Part shown: positions 38,477-50,403 of the stretch, piece after piece
Layout: each line of letters opens with the position of its first letter
How positions within the stretch are numbered: position 1 is the first letter of the stretch
Notes under the pieces: model-generated
Databases searched by the model: none
Told to the model about the DNA's origin: nothing
Seen by the model: the letters and a program-made list of their open reading frames with translations, nothing else
Position numbers and translations under genes: made by a program
Source of the DNA: Sphingomonas citri
Lineage (GTDB): Bacteria > Pseudomonadota > Alphaproteobacteria > Sphingomonadales > Sphingomonadaceae
Direction: 5' to 3'
DNA length: 64,000 bases
Assembly: GCF_019429485.1 (NCBI RefSeq)
Contig: NZ_JAHXZN010000006.1
Coordinates: 156,644 to 220,643, forward strand

Positions 38477-39349
38477 ATGAGCGACGGCGAGCTACCCGCA
38501 CAGGCACCGACGCCCGGCTCGGTCGGCGCGCGGCTGCGCGCGGCGCGCGAGGCGCAGGGGCTGTCGCTGGCCGAGGTCGCGGCGCGCACGCGCGTGACGC
38601 AGCGCTTCCTCGAGGCGCTCGAGATGGACCGGCTCGACCTGCTGCCCTCGCCGACCTATGCCTCCGGCTTCGCGCGTGCCTATGCTCGCGCGGTCGGGAT
38701 CGACCAGGCCGACGTCGGCCGCGCCATCCGCGGCGAGCTCGCGCGCGGGGCGATGCCGCTGCGCCAGCATCATATCGAGGAGATCGCCGACCCGTCGCGC
38801 GCGCCCTCGCGCGGGCTGGTGATCGTCGCCGCCGGGCTCGCGCTGGCGGTGCTGGTGCTGGGCGTGCTGTGGCTCTCCACCGGCATGTTCCGCGGCACCG
38901 CCGAGCAGGCGCCCGAGGCGACGCCGAGCGCGCAGGTCGCCTCCAGCAAGGAGGTGCCACCGCCCGCGCCGACCCCGGCCGGCACCGGCAAGGTGGTGCT
39001 GACCGCGCGCACCGAGGTGTGGATGCGCGTCTACGACGGCGCCAAGCAGCGGCTCTTCGAGGGCACGATGCAGCCGGGCCAGTCGTTCGAGGTGCCTGCC
39101 GGCACCGACCGGCCGATGATCAACGTCGGCCGCCCCGACCAGCTCACCGTGACGGTCGACGGCCGCGAGGTGGCACCGCTGGGCGACGGCAAGCGCGCAA
39201 TCAGGGACGTCGGCATCAGCGCCGAGGCGCTCGCCGCACGCGGGCTGCCGGCGCCGGCGCCGAGCGCGAGTGCCACGCCGCCGGCGACCGCGGCGGCGCC
39301 GCCGGGGGACGCGAGGCAGCTCGCGGCGTTCCGTGACGTGGCGCGGTGA
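38477..39349 (+). CDS. RodZ-like HTH protein with DUF4115 domain
   Basis: 290 residues: N-terminal Xre-type helix-turn-helix (about 16-85, VGARLRAAREAQGLSLAEVAARTRV), one membrane helix (about 117-137), a proline/alanine linker and a periplasmic DUF4115 beta domain (about 168-245, VVLTARTEVWMRVYDGAKQR). This order is that of RodZ, which couples MreB to the elongation machinery. In alphaproteobacteria such proteins are often annotated only as helix-turn-helix proteins. An alanine-rich tail follows. There is no ispG or mre neighbour; a cpoB-type gene comes next after 297 bp. Confidence 0.85.
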   Translation: MSDGELPAQAPTPGSVGARLRAAREAQGLSLAEVAARTRVTQRFLEALEMDRLDLLPSPTYASGFARAYARAVGIDQADVGRAIRGELARGAMPLRQHHIEEIADPSRAPSRGLVIVAAGLALAVLVLGVLWLSTGMFRGTAEQAPEATPSAQVASSKEVPPPAPTPAGTGKVVLTARTEVWMRVYDGAKQRLFEGTMQPGQSFEVPAGTDRPMINVGRPDQLTVTVDGREVAPLGDGKRAIRDVGISAEALAARGLPAPAPSASATPPATAAAPPGDARQLAAFRDVAR

Positions 39350-39415
39350 GGGCGGGTTGCTCGGTGCGGCGCCAGGGTGGCCTGAGCGAGTCGAGTGACA
39401 GCTCCGTTGTCCGTT

Positions 39416-39508
39416 CGTCACCCCGGACTTGATCCGGGGTCGATGTCGCGGACACCGCGACTGTTCCGTGCGCGGAAGGATGGATCCCGGATCGAGTCCG
39501 GGATGACG
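39416..39508. repeat. 93-bp paired-hairpin repeat, family A copy 6
   Basis: Left arm CGTCACCCCGGACTTGATCC, right arm GGATCCCGGATCGAGTCCGGGATGACG; the core differs from other copies. It lies between two same-strand genes (rodZ-like and cpoB). Confidence 0.75.
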
Positions 39509-39646
39509 GGTAGGGTGATGCGCGGGCGGTGAACGCGATAAGGTAGATCGGCCCGACGTCAGGCAGGCGTCGACCACGCCGCGCTTCACCGTGGCGACAG
39601 CTCGCTTCTATAGAGGGGTGCGACAGGTGCGCACCGGGGACGGAAC

Positions 39647-40528
39647 ATGATGACGAAGTGGATGGCGGGCAGCGCGCTGGCGCTGGTGATGGCGGGATCG
39701 GCCGCGACGCCGGCGGCGGCGCAGATCGAGGGCCGCGTCGGCAAGCTCGAGGCGGAGATGCGCGCGGTGCAGCGCAAGGTGTTCCCCGGCGGCGCCGGCG
39801 CGATGGTGGAGCCGCAGATCGCGCCCTCGACCGCCCCGGTCGACGCCGCTGGCGTGCCGGCCACCAGCGCGCTGACCGACATCACCGCGCGGGTCACCTC
39901 GCTCGAGCAGCAGATGGCGAGCATGACCGGGCAGATCGAGCAGACCCAATATAAGCTGCGCCAGCTCGAGCAGCAGTTCGAAGACTATCGCAAGGCGACC
40001 GACGCCAAGCTGACGCAGCCGGTCGCGCCCGCGCCGGCGGCGGGGGGCGACGCGGTCGGCGGCTCCGGTGTGACCGTGCCGCAGGCACCGGAGCCGGTGA
40101 GCGGCGCGTCGGACGCGATCGCGGCGCCCAGCAGCGGCGATCCCGCCGAGGACGCCTATCTCGCCGGCTACCGCCTGTGGCAGGCGCGCGACTATCCCGC
40201 CGCCGAGGCGCAGCTGAAGAAGGTGGTCGCCACCTATCCCAAGCACCGTCGCGCCAGCTTCGCGCAGAACCTGCTGGGCCGCTCCTATCTCGACGAGGGC
40301 AAGCCGAGCTTGGCGTCGATCGCCTTCTACGACAATTACAAGAAGTTTCCCGACGGCGAGCGCGCGCCCGACAGCCTCTATTACCTCGGCACCGCGCTGC
40401 TCAAGCTCGACAAGCCGGCGGACGCCTGCAAGGTCTACGGCGAGCTGACCGACGTCTACGGCAGCAAGATCTCGCCCGGGCTCAAGGCCGACGTCGCCAA
40501 GGCGCGCGCCGCGGCCAAGTGCAAGTGA
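39647..40528 (+). CDS. cpoB: Tol-Pal system-associated periplasmic protein CpoB/YbgF
   Basis: 293 residues: signal peptide (1-25), an N-terminal coiled coil (about 26-50 and 75-125, EGRVGKLEAEMRAVQRKV and TSLEQQMASMTGQIEQ) that trimerises in the family, a proline/alanine linker, and three TPR-like repeats (about 165-285; AYLAGYRLWQARDYPAAEAQ, ASFAQNLLGRSYLDEGK, PDSLYYLGTALLKLDK). CpoB couples Tol-Pal with peptidoglycan synthesis at division. The tol genes themselves are not in view. The next gene tilS starts 7 bp downstream, so they are co-transcribed. Confidence 0.88.
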   Translation: MMTKWMAGSALALVMAGSAATPAAAQIEGRVGKLEAEMRAVQRKVFPGGAGAMVEPQIAPSTAPVDAAGVPATSALTDITARVTSLEQQMASMTGQIEQTQYKLRQLEQQFEDYRKATDAKLTQPVAPAPAAGGDAVGGSGVTVPQAPEPVSGASDAIAAPSSGDPAEDAYLAGYRLWQARDYPAAEAQLKKVVATYPKHRRASFAQNLLGRSYLDEGKPSLASIAFYDNYKKFPDGERAPDSLYYLGTALLKLDKPADACKVYGELTDVYGSKISPGLKADVAKARAAAKCK

Positions 40529-40535
40529 GCTGAGC

Positions 40536-41525
40536 GTGGCGCCGCTGCCCGCGGCGGCGGTGGCGCGCTTCATCGACGATCTGCGCCGCGGGTTCGCGCG
40601 CGCGCACGACGTGGCGGCGGTCGATCGGGTCGGCGTGGCGGTGTCGGGCGGGCCGGACTCGGTCGCGCTGCTGCTGCTCGCCGCCGCGGCCTTGCCAGGC
40701 GAGGTGGTCGCGGCGACGGTCGACCATCGGCTTCGCGCTGCGGGCGCCGATGAGGCGGCGATGGTCGCAGGCCTGTGCGAGCGGCTCGGCGTGCCGCACG
40801 CCACGCTCGCCCCCGCGACGCCGATCACCGGCAGCTCGCTCCAGCGCCGCGCGCGCGAGGCGCGCTACGCGCTGCTGACCGACTGGGCCGCGCGCCAGCG
40901 GGTCGACGCATTGCTCACCGCGCACCATGCCGACGACCAGGCCGAGACGTTGTTGATGCGGCTCAACCGTGCCTCGGGGCTGGCCGGGCTGAGCGCGATC
41001 CGCGCGGCGCGTCGGGAGGGCGGGACGCTGCTGCTGCGCCCGCTGCTGGCGTGGCGCCGCGCTGAGCTGCGCGCGCTGGTGGAGGCGGCCGGGGCGCCCT
41101 TCGTCGACGACCCGTCCAACGCGGACCCGCGGCACGATCGCACCCGCGTCCGCGCCGCGCTCGCCGCCATGCCCGCGCTCGATCCGGCCGCGCTCGCCGC
41201 CTCGGTCGGCTTTCTCGCCGAGGCGGAGGAGGCGATCGCGCGGCTGACCGAGCGGCTGTGGAGTGAGCTTTGGCGCGGGCCTGACCGCCCCTTCGCGGTC
41301 GCCGGCGAGCCGCGCGAGCTGCGCCGTCGGCTCCTCCGCCGCGCGCTCCACGCGACTCGGGCGCAGCACGCGATCGGTCTGCCCGCCTTCACCGATTCGT
41401 CCAATATCGAGCCACTGCTCGACGCGCTGGCGGCACGGCGCGGCGCGACCCACGCCGGCGTGAAGGTAGAAGTGCACGAGGAAGGCTGGATTTTTCGCGT
41501 AGCACCGCCGCGCCGATCACTCTGA
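40536..41525 (+). CDS. tilS: tRNA(Ile)-lysidine synthase
   Basis: 329 residues. ATP-dependent lysidine formation at C34 of the CAU-anticodon tRNA-Ile. The PP-loop SGGPDS is at residues 37-42, with downstream motifs [17 protein letters not shown] and [14 protein letters not shown] and the [15 protein letters not shown] signature. It is short because it lacks the C-terminal TilS domains present in E. coli, as is common in alphaproteobacteria. GTG start at 40536, 7 bp after the cpoB stop. The order cpoB-tilS-ftsH is conserved in many alphaproteobacteria. Confidence 0.95.
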   Translation: MAPLPAAAVARFIDDLRRGFARAHDVAAVDRVGVAVSGGPDSVALLLLAAAALPGEVVAATVDHRLRAAGADEAAMVAGLCERLGVPHATLAPATPITGSSLQRRAREARYALLTDWAARQRVDALLTAHHADDQAETLLMRLNRASGLAGLSAIRAARREGGTLLLRPLLAWRRAELRALVEAAGAPFVDDPSNADPRHDRTRVRAALAAMPALDPAALAASVGFLAEAEEAIARLTERLWSELWRGPDRPFAVAGEPRELRRRLLRRALHATRAQHAIGLPAFTDSSNIEPLLDALAARRGATHAGVKVEVHEEGWIFRVAPPRRSL

Positions 41526-41539
41526 CCGACGCTGTTCCA

Positions 41540-41567
41540 TTGCCATTAACCCGTCGTGGCTTACATT
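41540..41567 (+). promoter_or_regulatory. Candidate ftsH promoter
   Basis: TTGCCA (41540-41545) and TACATT (41562-41567) separated by 16 bp in the 64-bp gap before ftsH. The -10 overlaps the TTG at 41566, which argues against that codon as a start and supports the ATG at 41590. Confidence 0.45.
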
Positions 41568-41589
41568 GCTGTCGTTGGAAAGGTACCCG

Positions 41590-43572
<1,983 letters not shown>

Positions 43573-43602
43573 GGTGTCGAACGATGGGATGAGATGAGGG
43601 AG

Positions 43603-43628
43603 GGGCGGCCTGCGGGTCGCCCTTTTTT
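43603..43628 (+). terminator. Rho-independent terminator after ftsH
   Basis: Stem GGGCGGCC / GGTCGCCC (8 bp with one G-U pair), tetraloop TGCG, followed immediately by six T. This is the only classical intrinsic terminator I see in the window. Confidence 0.85.
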
Positions 43629-43664
43629 CTTGGGTTGAGTGGGCCCTGCGTTCCCCACAATTCT

Positions 43665-43758
43665 TCATCCCGGACTTGGTCCGGGATTCACCGGGCCGCA
43701 TACTCTCCGGCCGGCGGGCACGCGGACGAGTGGATCCCGGACCAAGTCCGGGATGACG
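43665..43758. repeat. 94-bp paired-hairpin repeat, family A copy 7
   Basis: TCATCCCGGACTTGGTCCGG on the left and CCGGACCAAGTCCGGGATGA on the right, identical to the 30.4-kb arms; the core runs in the reverse orientation. With the next repeat it explains the 378-bp gap between ftsH and ligA. Confidence 0.85.
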
Positions 43759-43838
43759 GCAGGGGGTAGGGGATAGGGCAAGCGGCAAAACGGTGGTCGG
43801 GCGATGGGTCGGGTCTGTCGCGACCGCCGCTTCTCACC

Positions 43839-43916
43839 GTGCTCCTGCGCACGCGGGAGCCCATAGCGCCGAGTGATAGCGTCCGTGGCCCTCGGCTCCT
43901 GGGTCCGCAGGAGCAC
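43839..43916. repeat. 78-bp paired-hairpin repeat, family C copy 4
   Basis: Left GTGCTCCTGCGCACGCGGGAGC, right GGCTCCTGGGTCCGCAGGAGCAC. It lies just past the ligA stop codon. Confidence 0.7.
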
Positions 43917-43950
43917 GACAGCGGTGACCCGCCCCCGCGCCCTTGATCCC

Positions 43951-46122
<2,172 letters not shown>

Positions 46123-46171
46123 CTAGTGGGGAGGCGGGCGGCGCCGCACCGCAGCCCGGTTACCCACACTT

Positions 46172-46267
46172 CGTCATGCCCGCGCAGGCGGGAATCTAGA
46201 CTCGCGGACGATGCGGCAAGAGGAGCGACGTCAGCGCTTCTGGATTTCCGCCTGCGCGGGGATGACG
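46172..46267. repeat. 96-bp paired-hairpin repeat, family B copy 3
   Basis: Left arm CGTCATGCCCGCGCAGGCGGGAA, boundary TCTAGACTCGCGGACG, right arm GGATTTCCGCCTGCGCGGGGATGACG. Sits between the Rrf2 gene stop and the ligA start. Confidence 0.75.
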
Positions 46268-46294
46268 GAATAGGGGCACGCGCGCGCGCCGGCC

Positions 46295-46726
46295 TCAGGC
46301 CGCGGCGAGCTGGTTCGCGGTGGCGTCCGCCAGGCTGGTGCCGTCGAGAATGCGCGCGGTCTCGTCGCGCACGCGCATCATCGCGTGGCGGATCGCGCAC
46401 TCGGCCTCGCTCTTGCAGTCCTTGCACGAGCGATAGGCGGTGCGGCTGACGCAGGGCACCAGCGCGAGCGGCCCCTCGATCACGCGGATCACCTCGCCGA
46501 GCGAGATCAGATGCGCCGGCCGCGACAGCACGTAGCCGCCCATCTTGCCGCGATGGCTGTGAAGCAGCCCGGCGTCGCGCAGGTCGGCGAGGATCAGCTC
46601 GAGGAACTTGCGCGGGACGTTGGCCTCGGCGGCGATCCGGGTCATCGGGATCGGCGGCGATCCGGCCGGCGCGCCCGCCAGGAACAGCATGGAGCGAAGG
46701 GCGTAACGGGACCGCTGGGTGAGCAT
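46295..46726 (-). CDS. Rrf2-family transcriptional regulator with cysteine cluster
   Basis: 143 residues. Winged helix-turn-helix at the N-terminus (MLTQRSRYALRSMLFLA; recognition helix region IAAEANVPRKFLELILADL), a dimerisation helix, and a cysteine-rich loop (about 95-114: C, then SCKDC, then EC). Rrf2 proteins such as IscR, NsrR and RirA use such cysteines to hold an Fe-S cluster that senses iron-sulfur status, iron or NO; here the four cysteines do not settle the subtype. Start at 46726: a strong promoter places the transcript start at this ATG, so the mRNA is predicted leaderless. Divergent from ssrA. Confidence 0.87.
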   Translation of the reverse strand: MLTQRSRYALRSMLFLAGAPAGSPPIPMTRIAAEANVPRKFLELILADLRDAGLLHSHRGKMGGYVLSRPAHLISLGEVIRVIEGPLALVPCVSRTAYRSCKDCKSEAECAIRHAMMRVRDETARILDGTSLADATANQLAAA

Positions 46727-46731
46727 AACGC

Positions 46732-46760
46732 AGTATATACAGGGATATTGTGGCGGGCAA
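46732..46760 (-). promoter_or_regulatory. Promoter of the Rrf2 gene (predicted leaderless)
   Basis: On the minus strand TTGCCC (46755-46760) and TATACT (46732-46737) are separated by exactly 17 bp. Only five bases separate the -10 from the ATG, so transcription should start at or beside the start codon. The spacer is AT-rich and could hold an operator. Confidence 0.6.
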
Positions 46761-46814
46761 ATGGCCATCCGGGGCTTTTCCCGCGATCCGCGTCCGCCTA
46801 TATGACTCGTGTCG

Positions 46815-47150
46815 GGTTCTACCCGGCTATGGCGATAAACTGCGGCGTACAATAGGCGCAGCGGACCCGGGGGCAGTACCCGGCGGCTCCACCACCGCGG
46901 CTGCACGCAGCCGCGCTGACGGGGCCGAACCAGGATCGACGTGTGTTGAAAAGCGCTGTTTTCGCTCGGAATGGGACCACCGCAACGGCCCATTACACAA
47001 GTGCCAACGACAACGAAGCACTCGCGATTGCGGCGTAACTGACGGCCTAACGGCCTGACGTTACACCAAGAAAGCGCGGTCGGACCCCACCGGGCAACAG
47101 AAGGGGATTCCAGCGGTACGGGAGGCACCGGGCAACAGAAGCCTCCCACT
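46815..47150 (+). ncRNA. ssrA: Two-piece (circularly permuted) tmRNA, ssrA
   Basis: Rescues stalled ribosomes with SmpB. The acceptor piece comes first and ends in the encoded CCA at 46894: T-stem CCGGG/CCCGG (46867-46871 with 46879-46883) around the 7-nt loop GGCAGTA, then acceptor strand CGGCTCC (46884-46890) and ACCA. A 26-nt intervening segment (46895-46920) folds as a hairpin. The coding piece starts at 46921 with GGGGCCG, which pairs with the acceptor strand over 7 bp with G-U at the third pair, the tRNA-Ala identity element. The tag ORF at 47003-47038 encodes ANDNEALAIAA and stop. Two hairpins follow (about 47085-47147). The permuted order is the alphaproteobacterial form. A weak -10 (TATATG, 46799-46804) lies upstream. 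Outer ends are approximate. Confidence 0.93.
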
Positions 47151-47419
47151 CACGACATCGGCGACGTTTGTGATGGCTGGCGCTAGCGCCTGCCCCCTTC
47201 GCCTATCCGAGCACCCCCGCATCCAGGCGCCCGGAGCGGCTGGCGGTGGTGATGATGTCCCTGCGCTCCGGCCTTCGACGGAGCACGTGTGCAGGGATCA
47301 GAACGCTGGGAGGGTCGGCAGGAGCTCGCGCCCGCGGCTCGCCTCTACCCTCCGCCTAGCTGCCACGCAGCGGAAGGACGTTCCTTCGCGGCTTGCCATG
47401 GCGATCGATCCTCGTCGGA
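47151..47419. other. Region downstream of ssrA, no gene seen
   Basis: GGC-T-GGCGC-TA-GCGCC-T-GCC near 47175-47194 is a strong short palindrome without a T-run and might be the ssrA 3' structure. A decayed family C-like pair (CTGCGCTCCGG...CCGGAGCACG-type, about 47258-47298) follows. No credible coding region. Confidence 0.4.
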
Positions 47420-47584
47420 TCAGTTGTCGCCCAGGAGCGACGACTTTCGCGGGATCGTCTCGCCTTCCGCTTGGCCCTTGTCGAGCGTGTCGCTGGGGCG
47501 ACGCGCGTCGCCCTCGCGCTGGTGCTCGGTGGAGAGATTGGGCCGTTCGGTCAGCTCGGTCGGCTTTGTGTCGTCCTCGTCCAT
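47420..47584 (-). CDS. Hypothetical 54-residue hydrophilic acidic protein
   Basis: Not recognised as a known family. The protein is highly charged and lacks hydrophobic segments or cysteines: MDEDDTKPTELTERP at the start, then a Glu/Arg/Lys-rich stretch ending in SSLLGDN. It is probably disordered. Translation is well supported by GAAGGAGAC placed 8 bases before the ATG at 47584. It lies alone between ssrA and the SDR gene, with a family E repeat upstream. Confidence 0.55.
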   Translation of the reverse strand: MDEDDTKPTELTERPNLSTEHQREGDARRPSDTLDKGQAEGETIPRKSSLLGDN

Positions 47585-47689
47585 GCACCGTCTCCTTCGT
47601 CGCGAAAACGGGTGGGGGGGCGGGCGCGTTCCGGACGGTCTGCCGTGACAACGTCTCTGCCCGCCGCCTCCACTTTCCCGTTCGCTTCG

Positions 47690-47795
47690 AACAGCCGTCG
47701 AGCCTGTCGAGACGGCCGATCGAGAAGGCGCCCCGAGCGGCGCGTTCTCCAGACGCGATCTCGACAGGCTCGATCGCTTCGCGAGCCGGACGGAT
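47690..47795. repeat. Palindromic repeat, family E copy 2
   Basis: GTCGAGCCTGTCGAGACGGC...GATCGAGAAGGCGC is inverted relative to GCGTTCTCCAGACGCGATCTC...GACAGGCTCGATC. It accounts for most of the gap between the small ORF and the SDR gene. Confidence 0.55.
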
Positions 47796-47832
47796 GGGTT
47801 AGTGCGCGAGGTCGTGCTCCGCGCTGCCCCGC

Positions 47833-48621
47833 TCAGGCGTCGATGCCGCCCCCCAGCGAGGCGTTGACCAGCCCGCCGTCGACCGCGATCGTCTCGCCCA
47901 CCACATAGTCGCCCGCGCGCGAGGCGAGGAAGATCGCGGTGCCCGCCATGTCCTCGGCCTCGCCGATGCGCCGCGCCGGGATACGCTTCGCCACCGCGTC
48001 GCCGTGGTCGCGCGCGGCGCGGTTCATCTCGCTGGCGAACGCGCCTGGCGCGATCGAGCTGACGTGGATGCCGTCCTCGACCAGCCGCGCCGCGAGGCGG
48101 CGGGTGAGATGGATCAGCGCCGCCTTCGACGCCTGGTAGCTGTACGTCTCCCACGGGTTGAGCCGCAGCCCGTCGACCGACGTGATGTTGATCACCTTGG
48201 CCGGCGGGTGCGCCGCCGCGCCGGCGCGGAGCAGCGCGTGCAGCGCCTGGGTCAGGAAGAAGGGCGACTTGACGTTGAGGTCCATCACCTTGTCCCAGCC
48301 GCTCTCGGGAAAGTCGGTGAAGGGCACGCCCCAGGCCGCGCCCGCGTTGTTGACGAGGATGTCGAGCCGCTGCTCGCGCTCACCCAGCGCCGCGGCGAGC
48401 GCGCGGCAGCCCGCCACGGTCGACACGTCCATCGGCAGCGCATGGCAGCGCTCGCCGAGCGCGGCGGCGGTCTCCTCGCACGCCTCGGCCTTGCGGCTCG
48501 AGACATAGACGGTCGCGCCCTGCGCCACGAAGCCCGCGGCGATCATGCGCCCGATACCGCGACTCCCTCCCGTGACGAGCGCGACCCGGCCGTCGAGCCG
48601 GAACAGATGGTCGGTGTTCAT
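47833..48621 (-). CDS. Short-chain dehydrogenase/reductase
   Basis: 262-residue classical SDR with cofactor loop TGGSRGIGR (about 17-25), NNAG (about 92-95), and the catalytic set Ser (ITSVDG), Tyr-xxx-Lys (YSYQASKAAL). An arginine two residues after the loop serine favours NADP(H). The C-terminus has the usual IAVDGGLVN. Substrate is unknown; homologues are often annotated as 3-oxoacyl-ACP or gluconate-type reductases. AAGGAGAGGC precedes the ATG at 48621. Confidence 0.88.
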   Translation of the reverse strand: MNTDHLFRLDGRVALVTGGSRGIGRMIAAGFVAQGATVYVSSRKAEACEETAAALGERCHALPMDVSTVAGCRALAAALGEREQRLDILVNNAGAAWGVPFTDFPESGWDKVMDLNVKSPFFLTQALHALLRAGAAAHPPAKVINITSVDGLRLNPWETYSYQASKAALIHLTRRLAARLVEDGIHVSSIAPGAFASEMNRAARDHGDAVAKRIPARRIGEAEDMAGTAIFLASRAGDYVVGETIAVDGGLVNASLGGGIDA

Positions 48622-48712
48622 GTGCCTCTCCTTCGTAGGGGATAGGGAGTTCTTCCTCTTTGGTCGTCGCCGAGCTTCGGCCACGGTCGTCCGCCGTGCC
48701 GCGTCCCACCAT

Positions 48713-48806
48713 CGTCAGCCCCGCGGAGGCGGGGATCCAGACGCGCTAACGTCGCGGCTCCATCGGGAACCTGCGCGTCTGGATTCCCGCCTTCGCGGGA
48801 ATGACG
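48713..48806. repeat. 94-bp paired-hairpin repeat, family B copy 4
   Basis: Left arm CGTCAGCCCCGCGGAGGCGGGGA, boundary TCCAGACGCGC/GCGTCTGGA, right arm TTCCCGCCTTCGCGGGAATGACG. Lies between the two same-strand genes SDR and acyl-CoA dehydrogenase. Confidence 0.8.
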
Positions 48807-48869
48807 GAGAGAGGGGGCGGACGCTTACGATATCCTCTCGCCGCCGACGTTCTACGTAGAAAACCCTCT

Positions 48870-50015
48870 TCACCCGCCGCGCTTCAGCGTCTCGCGCGCG
48901 ATGATCAGCTGCTGAATCTGGCTGGTCCCCTCGTAGATCCGGAACAGCCGCACGTCGCGGTACAGCCGCTCGATCCCGTAGTCGGCGATATAGCCCGCGC
49001 CGCCGTAGATCTGCACCGCACGGTCGGCGACACGGCCGACCATCTCGCTGGCGTAATATTTCGCGGCCGCGCTCTCCAGCACCACGTCGATGCCGGCGTC
49101 CTTCGACGCGGCGGTCTCGAGCACCAGCGCGCGCGCGGCGAGCGCCTCGGTCTTGCTGTCGGCGATCATCGCCTGGATCAGCTGGTGCTCGGCGATGGCC
49201 TTGCCGAACTGGCGCCGCTCGCTGGCATAAGCGACGCAGTCGGCGATCAGCCGCTCGGCGACGCCGACGCATACCGCGGCGATATGGAGCCGCCCGCGGT
49301 CGAGCACGCGCATCGCGATCTTGAAGCCTTCTCCCTCCGAACCGAGCCGGTTGGCGACGGGCGCGGCGACGTCGTCGAGGTGGAGGTCCGCGACCTTGGC
49401 GCCCTTCTGGCCCATCTTCTTCTCTGGCTCGCCGACCGAGACGCCCGGCAGCGTGCGCGGGACAAGGAAGGCCGAGACGCCGCGGCCGCCGGGGGCGTCG
49501 CCGGTGCGCGCCATCACGGTGAAGAGGTCGGCACGGTCGGCGTTGGTGATGTAGCGCTTGGTGCCCGAGAGCCGGTAGACGTCGCCGTCGCGCACCGCGC
49601 GCGTCGCTACCGCGCCGGAGTCGCTGCCGACGCCGGGCTCGGTCAGCGCGAAGCTGGTGACGATCTCGCCCGTGGCGATGCGCGGCAACCACTCGGCCTT
49701 CTGCTCGGGCGTGCCGGCGAGCACCAGTCCCTGGCTCCCGATCCCGACGTTGGTCCCGAAGGTGGAGCGGAACGCCGGCGTGGTGCGCCCCATCTCGATC
49801 GCGACGCGCGCCTCCTCCGCCATCGTGAGGCCGAGGCCGCCATAATCCTCGGCGATCGACAGGCCGAACAGGCCCATGTCGCGCATCTCCGCGACGACGG
49901 CGTCGGGCACGGCGTCGTCGGCCTCGACCTGCGCCTCGAGCGGGCGGAGCCGCTCCGCGACGTAGCGGCGAACGGTGTCGATCAGCGCGGCGACGGTATC
50001 GGGATCCAGGGCCAT
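48870..50015 (-). CDS. Acyl-CoA dehydrogenase
   Basis: 381-residue FAD-dependent dehydrogenase that introduces the alpha,beta double bond in acyl-CoA. Signature 1 is in FALTEPGVGSDSGAVATRA (about 124-142). Signature 2 is in the C-terminal helix region RQFGKAIAEHQLIQAMIAD. The catalytic glutamate is likely in IYGGAGYIADYGIERLYRD or RIYEGTSQIQ near the C-terminus. Start at 50015 gives MALDPDTVAALIDTV; upstream in-frame codons are unsupported. It is consistent with beta-oxidation or branched-chain acyl-CoA oxidation with the other fatty-acid genes. Confidence 0.93.
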   Translation of the reverse strand: MALDPDTVAALIDTVRRYVAERLRPLEAQVEADDAVPDAVVAEMRDMGLFGLSIAEDYGGLGLTMAEEARVAIEMGRTTPAFRSTFGTNVGIGSQGLVLAGTPEQKAEWLPRIATGEIVTSFALTEPGVGSDSGAVATRAVRDGDVYRLSGTKRYITNADRADLFTVMARTGDAPGGRGVSAFLVPRTLPGVSVGEPEKKMGQKGAKVADLHLDDVAAPVANRLGSEGEGFKIAMRVLDRGRLHIAAVCVGVAERLIADCVAYASERRQFGKAIAEHQLIQAMIADSKTEALAARALVLETAASKDAGIDVVLESAAAKYYASEMVGRVADRAVQIYGGAGYIADYGIERLYRDVRLFRIYEGTSQIQQLIIARETLKRGG

Positions 50016-50403
50016 GAGGAGGCAATCGACTGTTGCGGGTACGCTGATCCTACGCAGGCCTTCGGCATCCCACAAGCGGCGCGGCAGACCCGATCTTCTA
50101 AAATGCCGTGCCGAGACCGATGACGGCACATACTGTCCCGAGGAATATGGTGCAGACGTGAGGCTCAGAGGCATTCGCGCGCTTGCGACGATCGGCGAAT
50201 GCGGCGATTCGGCGGCAGTAAGAGGGTGATTTTAACCGTCGATTCACACTGCGGGACAGCGCTGCTGTCCTTTTCGGGACGGTCGCGTTCGGCTCACCGC
50301 CGCGGCAACTCGACTCGTCCGGAAAGGTTCCGGCAGCGTTTGTTCGGTCGGGATTGGCCGCCTAGCAGAAACTCATCAGTTTCGAGAGACCGGGGGGTCA
50401 CCC
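50016..50403. other. 388-bp divergent intergenic region
   Basis: No gene seen. It separates the acyl-CoA dehydrogenase from the CHAP gene. It contains TTAA-N7-TTCA at 50232-50246, one base off the CtrA full-site consensus, and no family A-E repeat. Confidence 0.5.

Noticed and set aside
46727..47149. Upstream in-frame extension of the Rrf2 gene across 141 codons
   Set aside because: It would cover the tmRNA gene in antisense and lies upstream of a strong promoter; the Rrf2 fold starts exactly at 46726.
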